Below are positions 15,738-18,892 of a DNA stretch of 18,892 nt, piece by piece. The notes under the pieces are model-generated. The model was given only the letters and a program-made list of their open reading frames with translations, was not told the origin of the DNA and made no database searches. This DNA is from an uncultured Collinsella sp. (GTDB lineage Bacteria > Actinomycetota > Coriobacteriia > Coriobacteriales > Coriobacteriaceae), in the NCBI GenBank assembly GCA_958453935.1, contig CAUDZT010000043.1, positions 1-18,892 of the forward strand. Reading direction: 5' to 3'. The position numbers were made by a program, and so were the translations under genes. The stretch's first letter is position 1. Each line of letters starts with the position of its first letter.

Positions 15738-15968
15738 GCTGGCCTCCAAAATCGGAGCATTCGACGCTTACGACCAGCATCCCGCACCGCCATGACCGCG
15801 ACAACGCAATCGCCGGCAATAGCCACAAAGTTTCTTTTGCTCAAAAGCTGTCGAAAAGCTCAACAACTCCCCTACCAGCACTTTCTCTGAGCTTTTTTCG
15901 CCAACAATCTTTTGGCCTTCCACCCTTACGCCAACTGACCAAAATCTAACCAAAAGCTTGACGAAAAT

Positions 15969-15989
15969 TGTGGGGACAGGGACCCCACA
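15969..15989 (-). terminator. Second terminator hairpin after the rubrerythrin gene
   Basis: TGTGGGG (15969-15975) pairs with CCCCACA (15983-15989) around a 7-base loop. On the minus strand it is followed by ATTTTCG. It lies just beyond the stronger hairpin at 15997-16020 and may be a backup terminator. Confidence 0.5.
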
Positions 15990-15990
15990 C

Positions 15991-16020
15991 AAAAACGTGC
16001 CGCCCCAAAAGGGGCGGCAC
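15991..16020 (-). terminator. Rho-independent terminator after the rubrerythrin gene
   Basis: A perfect 10-bp stem GTGCCGCCCC (15997-16006) and GGGGCGGCAC (16011-16020) has an AAAA loop on the plus strand (TTTT on the minus). On the minus strand it is followed by GTTTTTG. It lies about 170 bp past the rubrerythrin stop codon, with the 36-bp hairpin in between. Confidence 0.82.
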
Positions 16021-16069
16021 ACAAACTTCTAATCAGCTTTTCAGTAACGAGCACGCGACGACCCGAAGC

Positions 16070-16169
16070 CGGAGCGCAGGGCGGGAGGCCGGATCGCCTT
16101 CCCTCAACGCGACCCTGCGGAGCCGTGAGCGGGGAGGGAAGGCGATCCGGCCTCCCGCCCTGCGCTCCG
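16070..16169. repeat. Perfect 36-bp inverted repeat (long hairpin)
   Basis: Arms 16070-16105 and 16134-16169 are perfectly complementary over 36 bp, with a 28-base loop. The left arm begins CGGAGCGCAGGGCGGGAGG and ends CGCCTTCCCTC. It starts 20 bp after the rubrerythrin stop codon. It is much longer than an intrinsic terminator and has no adjacent T-run. It resembles a miniature palindromic repeat or a stable 3' structure that would protect the rubrerythrin mRNA. Confidence 0.9.
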
Positions 16170-16188
16170 CAGCAGCCAGCGCCAAGCG

Positions 16189-16728
16189 CTAGTAGTTCAC
16201 CACCTGCTCCTCAAAGTACGCCTTGGGGTGGTTGCACACCGGGCACACCTCAGGCGCCTCGGCACCCACATGCAGGTGCCCGCAGTTCAGGCACTTCCAC
16301 ACCTTTACGCCCTCACGCTCAAACACCTCGCCCGACTCGATACGCTCGACGAGCTTGTTGTAGCGCTCCTCGTGGGCCTTCTCGACGGCGGCGACACCAC
16401 GGAACTTTGCGGCAATCTCGGCAAAGCCCTCTTCCTCGGCGGTCTTGGCAAACTCGTCGTACATCGTGGTCCACTCGTAGTTCTCACCCGCGGCGGCATC
16501 GCGCAGATTGTCCAGGGTATCGGGGACGGCGCCATCGTGCAGATACTTAAACCACAGTTTGGCGTGCTCGGACTCGTTGCCAGCCGTCTCGGCAAAGATG
16601 TTCGAGATCTGAACGTAGCCGTCCTTCTTTGCCTTGGAGGCATAGTAGCGATACTTGGTGTGTGCCTGGGACTCACCGGCAAAAGCGGTCTCGAGGTTCT
16701 TCTTGGTTTGGGAATTCTCAAAATCCAT
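16189..16728 (-). CDS. Rubrerythrin
   Basis: A 179-residue rubrerythrin, a cytoplasmic NADH-linked peroxide reductase of anaerobes. The N-terminal ferritin-like domain (about 5-135) shows likely di-iron ligands E19, E52, H55, E92, E116 and H119 in GESQAH, NESEHAK and VEKAHEERY. The C-terminal rubredoxin-like domain binds one iron through CLNC (146-149) and CPVC (162-165). Length is typical. The ATG at 16728 has AAGGGAAG about 9 bases upstream; the in-frame TTG at 16746 precedes that site and is unlikely. It lies 114 bp after the MutY-like gene with no clear terminator between, so it may belong to the Rrf2-MutY transcript or have its own promoter. It ends in a 36-bp hairpin followed by two terminators. 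Confidence 0.95.
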   Translation of the reverse strand: MDFENSQTKKNLETAFAGESQAHTKYRYYASKAKKDGYVQISNIFAETAGNESEHAKLWFKYLHDGAVPDTLDNLRDAAAGENYEWTTMYDEFAKTAEEEGFAEIAAKFRGVAAVEKAHEERYNKLVERIESGEVFEREGVKVWKCLNCGHLHVGAEAPEVCPVCNHPKAYFEEQVVNY

Positions 16729-16842
16729 AGGTGTACTTCCCTTCAACGCATGCCGCCCGTAGGCTTCGAGCGGCCTCGTCTTTAGGATGCCCTCATGCCG
16801 GAAATCTAAACCTTACAATCCTGTTCTTCAGATTTGCACGGG

Positions 16843-17748
16843 CTAGATGCTCAGCCAGCGATCGCCCTCGGCTCGGCAAAAGCCCTCACGCTCCAGGTCG
16901 GCCAGAATGCCCGCGACAAGCTCGCGCTCGACCGGTCCACGCCCAGCCGCCGCTTCCATCTCGTTAACGCCCACCACGGCATCAGCAAGCGTAATCCCCG
17001 CCGGCTGGCCATCGCGCGCTGCCAGCAACATGCGCACGATATGCGCGCGCTTTTGGCGACGTGAGCCCTCAAACTTTGATTGACGGCTATAGCCCGCCGA
17101 GCGCCTGGACGGATTGGGCAACGTCTTTTTTAGATATGCGCCGTAATCCAGCAACGCGTAATACCACGCGCGCGGCGTATCGGCATCATCGAGCGGCACG
17201 GCAAAGGGAGCGATCTCGTCGGTCGCCGCACCGGGGACCGCCGGACAGGCCGCCTGAATCAGCGGCACCAGCTCGCGGTCGGGAACAGCCGGTACATCGG
17301 GAAAGAAGTGATGCAGAAAGACCGTGCGCACGTTGGTCTCCAGATACACGCCTGGAAGGCCAAACGCAAACGACCGGATACCTTGCGCCGTTGCCGGGCC
17401 AATACCAGGCAGAGCGACCAAGTCACGCGTCTCGTGCGGAAACTCCCCGTCCCAGTCCTCTACAACGCGCTGGGCGGCCTTGTGGAGCGCCAGAGCGCGT
17501 CGGTTGTAGCCCATCCCCTGCCAAGCGTCCAAAACATCGGAAGGCGCGGCCTGGGCAAGCGCCTGCACAGTCGGAAAACGATCGAGCCACACCGGCATGC
17601 GCGCCTCCACGCGCGGCACCTGCGTTTGCTGCAGCATGACCTCAGAAAGCCAAATGATGTACGGATCGCGTGTGCGACGCCACGGAAGGTCGCGATAGCG
17701 CAGGACCCCTTCCGAACGAATCATCGAACGAAAGGGGTCCTGAATCAT
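16843..17748 (-). CDS. MutY-like adenine glycosylase without an Fe-S cluster
   Basis: A 301-residue HhH-GPD glycosylase. IIWLSEVMLQQTQV (31-44, with E36 matching the MutY catalytic Glu37) and WQGMGYNRRALALHKAA are MutY hallmarks, and the helix-hairpin-helix is LPGIGPATA (113-121). Two departures stand out. The position of the catalytic Asp138 of E. coli MutY reads LETNV, giving E137. The C-x6-C-x2-C-x5-C cluster motif is absent; the only cysteines are C168 and C291. The C-terminal NUDIX-like domain is also missing and is replaced by about 75 residues after SKFEGSRRQ (224-232) that look like a winged helix. This fits a known cluster-less MutY-like subfamily, so it is probably functional. AAGGAG precedes the ATG. 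It lies 21 bp after the Rrf2 gene, so it is cotranscribed. Confidence 0.85.
   Translation of the reverse strand: MIQDPFRSMIRSEGVLRYRDLPWRRTRDPYIIWLSEVMLQQTQVPRVEARMPVWLDRFPTVQALAQAAPSDVLDAWQGMGYNRRALALHKAAQRVVEDWDGEFPHETRDLVALPGIGPATAQGIRSFAFGLPGVYLETNVRTVFLHHFFPDVPAVPDRELVPLIQAACPAVPGAATDEIAPFAVPLDDADTPRAWYYALLDYGAYLKKTLPNPSRRSAGYSRQSKFEGSRRQKRAHIVRMLLAARDGQPAGITLADAVVGVNEMEAAAGRGPVERELVAGILADLEREGFCRAEGDRWLSI
17701..17742 (-). repeat. 11-bp hairpin at the start of the MutY-like coding region
   Basis: CAGGACCCCTT (17701-17711) pairs perfectly with AAGGGGTCCTG (17732-17742) across 20 bases. On the mRNA it begins two codons after the ATG, close enough to limit ribosome loading. The loop contains TTCGTTCG twice. 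This could be codon-level chance or a translational control element. Confidence 0.5.
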
Positions 17749-17769
17749 GGCTATGCTCCTTATGCGGCG

Positions 17770-18255
17770 CTATTCCTCCCGGTAAGCGCACGCGCAGGTG
17801 GCGTACTCGGGAAACGCTTCGCGGTCGGCGAACTTGGGATCGACGGCCGGGAACTGGCGGTGAGCGACGATGTCGCCGAGCGAAACGGAATCGAGGTAGT
17901 CGCGCATCAACGCCTGAGCTCCGGCCCACAGGGGATGATAGCAGCACGCGCCCATGCGCGCACAGTCACCATCAGGCGCGGTGCAATCGTTCATAACCAT
18001 AGGACCCTGAACGGCCTCGACGACCTGGCGGATAGTGACGTCGTCCGGACTGACCTTGAGACGCATGCCACCGTGGACGCCACGCAAGCTCTCCACAATA
18101 CCGGCCTGGACCAAACCGTGCTGAATCGAGCGGGCAAAAGAATACGGGACATTGACCTCTTCGGCAGCGGTGCGAACAGAAAGCAAACACTCCGGATCCT
18201 CGGCAAGCATCGCCAGCATACGAAGGGCGTAATCAGTCTTCCTCGATATGTCCAT
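17770..18255 (-). CDS. Rrf2 family regulator with a likely Fe-S cluster
   Basis: A 161-residue Rrf2 regulator. The winged helix occupies about 1-85 (SRKTDYALRML at 4-14; VRTAAEEVNVPYSFARSI at 27-44; GGMRL wing at 62-66). The cysteines C91-x6-C98-x5-C104 resemble the cluster ligands of IscR and NsrR (C-x5-C-x5-C), with one extra residue in the first gap. C105 is adjacent. It probably senses redox state, nitric oxide or Fe-S supply. The ATG at 18255 has AAGGGG just upstream. The MutY-like gene follows after 21 bp and rubrerythrin is next, which suggests it governs an oxidative-stress and repair operon and itself. Whether it is IscR-like or NsrR-like cannot be decided. Confidence 0.9.
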   Translation of the reverse strand: MDISRKTDYALRMLAMLAEDPECLLSVRTAAEEVNVPYSFARSIQHGLVQAGIVESLRGVHGGMRLKVSPDDVTIRQVVEAVQGPMVMNDCTAPDGDCARMGACCYHPLWAGAQALMRDYLDSVSLGDIVAHRQFPAVDPKFADREAFPEYATCACAYREE

Positions 18256-18580
18256 TTTTCCCCTTTCAAGGAATACGAACAGCTCGAACGAGCTCCGGGG
18301 CCGAGCTTGTGACGAGACGCTAAATGACCGCCAGGACATCCAAATGGTAAATCGGATATCCACTGAGTGCCGCGCTTGGAGCGAAATGCATCAGATGCGG
18401 CGCACAGTGCAATTTAGTATAACCTAACCCCCTGTCTCGTTGAACAGGTGTTGCGCAACAAAGCTGCTGTTTAGACAGATATACTTATTGGATTTTACTT
18501 GCGTTCCCGAAGGCGCGGGGATTCTGGGCAAAGATGCATCAGGGCGATCGTTCTATCGAAACAAAGTGTATCAAACGCAA
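18256..18580. promoter_or_regulatory. Upstream region of the Rrf2 operon
   Basis: No credible gene is seen here. A minus-strand -10 element TATACT (18416-18421) lies 17 bp from a poor -35 (TTCAAC, 18439-18444), giving a leader of roughly 150 bases before the Rrf2 ATG. Palindromes that may bind regulators are TGTTGCGCAACA (18449-18460) just upstream of the -35, CCTGT/ACAGG (18431-18435, 18444-18448) overlapping it, and two GGATnTCC sites in the leader (near 18335-18361). The weak -35 is compatible with an activated or repressor-controlled promoter. Confidence 0.4.
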
Positions 18581-18606
18581 AAAGCCACGTCCGAAGACGT
18601 GGCTTT
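18577..18606 (-). terminator. Rho-independent terminator of tRNA-Asp
   Basis: A perfect 11-bp stem AAAGCCACGTC (18581-18591) and GACGTGGCTTT (18596-18606) has a TTCG tetraloop on the minus strand and is followed there by TTTTTGCG. It lies immediately downstream of the minus-strand tRNA gene. Confidence 0.9.
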
Positions 18607-18614
18607 AATTGCGT

Positions 18615-18692
<78 letters not shown>

Positions 18693-18738
18693 AGGCAGGC
18701 GTTCGCGTTTGTTTCCGCTCGCGTGCGCTGCGGGGATT

Positions 18739-18790
18739 AGTATACACAGAAGTCTGTCCGGCGCGCAACAACTTTTTTGAAAAAATTTTT
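18739..18790 (-). promoter_or_regulatory. tRNA-Asp promoter with UP-like element
   Basis: On the minus strand, TTGCGC (18763-18768) and TATACT (18739-18744) are separated by 18 bp. Directly upstream lie A- and T-tracts (18771-18790), the position and composition of an UP element contacted by the RNA polymerase alpha subunit. Transcription should start near 18732, about 40 bases before the tRNA. This layout is typical of strong stable-RNA promoters. Confidence 0.75.
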
Positions 18791-18800
18791 GGGGCCATCC

Positions 18801-18828
18801 GGGAGGGTCTCCGGGGCTGGGGCGGGGG
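18801..18828 (+). other. G-tract cluster (possible G-quadruplex)
   Basis: Five G-tracts of three or more (GGGAGGG, GGGG, GGGG, GGGGG) lie within 28 bases with loops of 1-5 bases, on the strand opposite the tRNA transcript and just upstream of its UP-like element. It meets the usual G3+N1-7 pattern. The surrounding 18791-18861 shows no gene. Confidence 0.45.
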
Positions 18829-18861
18829 TTAAGTTTGCTGCTCTACAGTCCTGCGCAAGAC

Positions 18862-18884
18862 GGAAAGCACATTAAGTGCTTTCC
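18862..18884. terminator. Hairpin at the window edge
   Basis: GGAAAGCAC (18862-18870) and GTGCTTTCC (18876-18884) form a perfect 9-bp stem with a 5-base loop. On the plus strand TTTGCG follows. It may terminate a gene that lies largely outside the window; the strand is uncertain. Confidence 0.5.
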
Positions 18885-18892
18885 TTTGCGTG

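Larger units (their letters stand above)
15738..16188. other. Structured non-coding region between rubrerythrin and the membrane protein gene
   Basis: No credible gene is seen. It contains a perfect 36-bp inverted repeat (16070-16169) and two stacked terminators (15969-16020). Next are CTTTTGG/CCAAAAG (15909-15915, 15950-15956) and AAAAGCTCA/TGAGCTTTT (15854-15862, 15888-15896). CTTTTG/CAAAAG (15834-15839, 15842-15847) follows. AAAAGCT repeats with an 11-bp spacing at 15843 and 15854. The part from 15740 to 15965 must hold the upstream signals of the membrane protein gene; no clear promoter is visible. Confidence 0.55.

Noticed and set aside
15768..16022. 84-codon minus-strand frame with several cysteines
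   Set aside because: It would begin inside the terminator hairpin and run through structured non-coding sequence. There is no ribosome site. The region is reported instead as a possible repeat or RNA element.

Overview
The window looks like a chromosomal segment of a GC-rich, Gram-positive gut anaerobe. The best guess is Collinsella or a close relative (Coriobacteriia, Actinomycetota). This is inferred from GC-rich coding sequence, strong AGGAGG/AAGGA-type ribosome sites, anaerobe-type oxidative-stress genes (rubrerythrin, an Fe-S Rrf2 regulator) and a sugar-amine deglycase suited to the gut. No rRNA or other taxonomic marker is present, so the genus is not proven.

Layout. Positions 1-2081 hold a FraB/FrlB-type SIS deglycase gene (minus strand) divergent from a GntR/UTRA regulator gene (plus strand). 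The spacer between them carries a 20-bp direct repeat that is a good operator candidate. Positions 2103-8391 are all minus strand: mfd, then a PAP2 phosphatase, then a threonine aldolase ending in a strong terminator, then a GNAT acetyltransferase. Positions 8392-8792 are a 400-bp non-coding stretch with a terminator-like hairpin just before mfd, three 23-bp tandem repeats and several competing short stems. It lies upstream of a plus-strand AAA_14/DUF4143 ATPase gene (8793-9950). Positions 10028-14037 are minus strand: rmuC, an ABC exporter gene and nth. Positions 14089-15179 hold a less GC-rich, translationally coupled pair: a DUF6036/AbiEii-like nucleotidyltransferase followed by a helix-turn-helix protein. 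This pair is the best candidate here for an under-described toxin-antitoxin or defence module. A small membrane protein of unknown function follows (15303-15737).

Positions 15738-16188 are non-coding and very structured. They contain a perfect 36-bp inverted repeat and two stacked terminator hairpins downstream of the rubrerythrin gene. Positions 16189-18255 (minus) form an oxidative-stress and repair neighbourhood: an Fe-S Rrf2 regulator, a MutY-like glycosylase 21 bp downstream that lacks the Fe-S cluster, and then rubrerythrin. A tRNA-Asp gene (18615-18692, minus) with its own promoter, A/T-rich UP-like element and terminator closes the window.

Three themes connect the genes. DNA repair and recombination appears in mfd, nth, the MutY-like gene and rmuC. 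Oxygen defence appears in the Rrf2 regulator and rubrerythrin. Amadori-product catabolism is suggested by the deglycase and its regulator. Several genes have an upstream in-frame TTG or GTG; I placed starts at the downstream codon that has a proper ribosome site.
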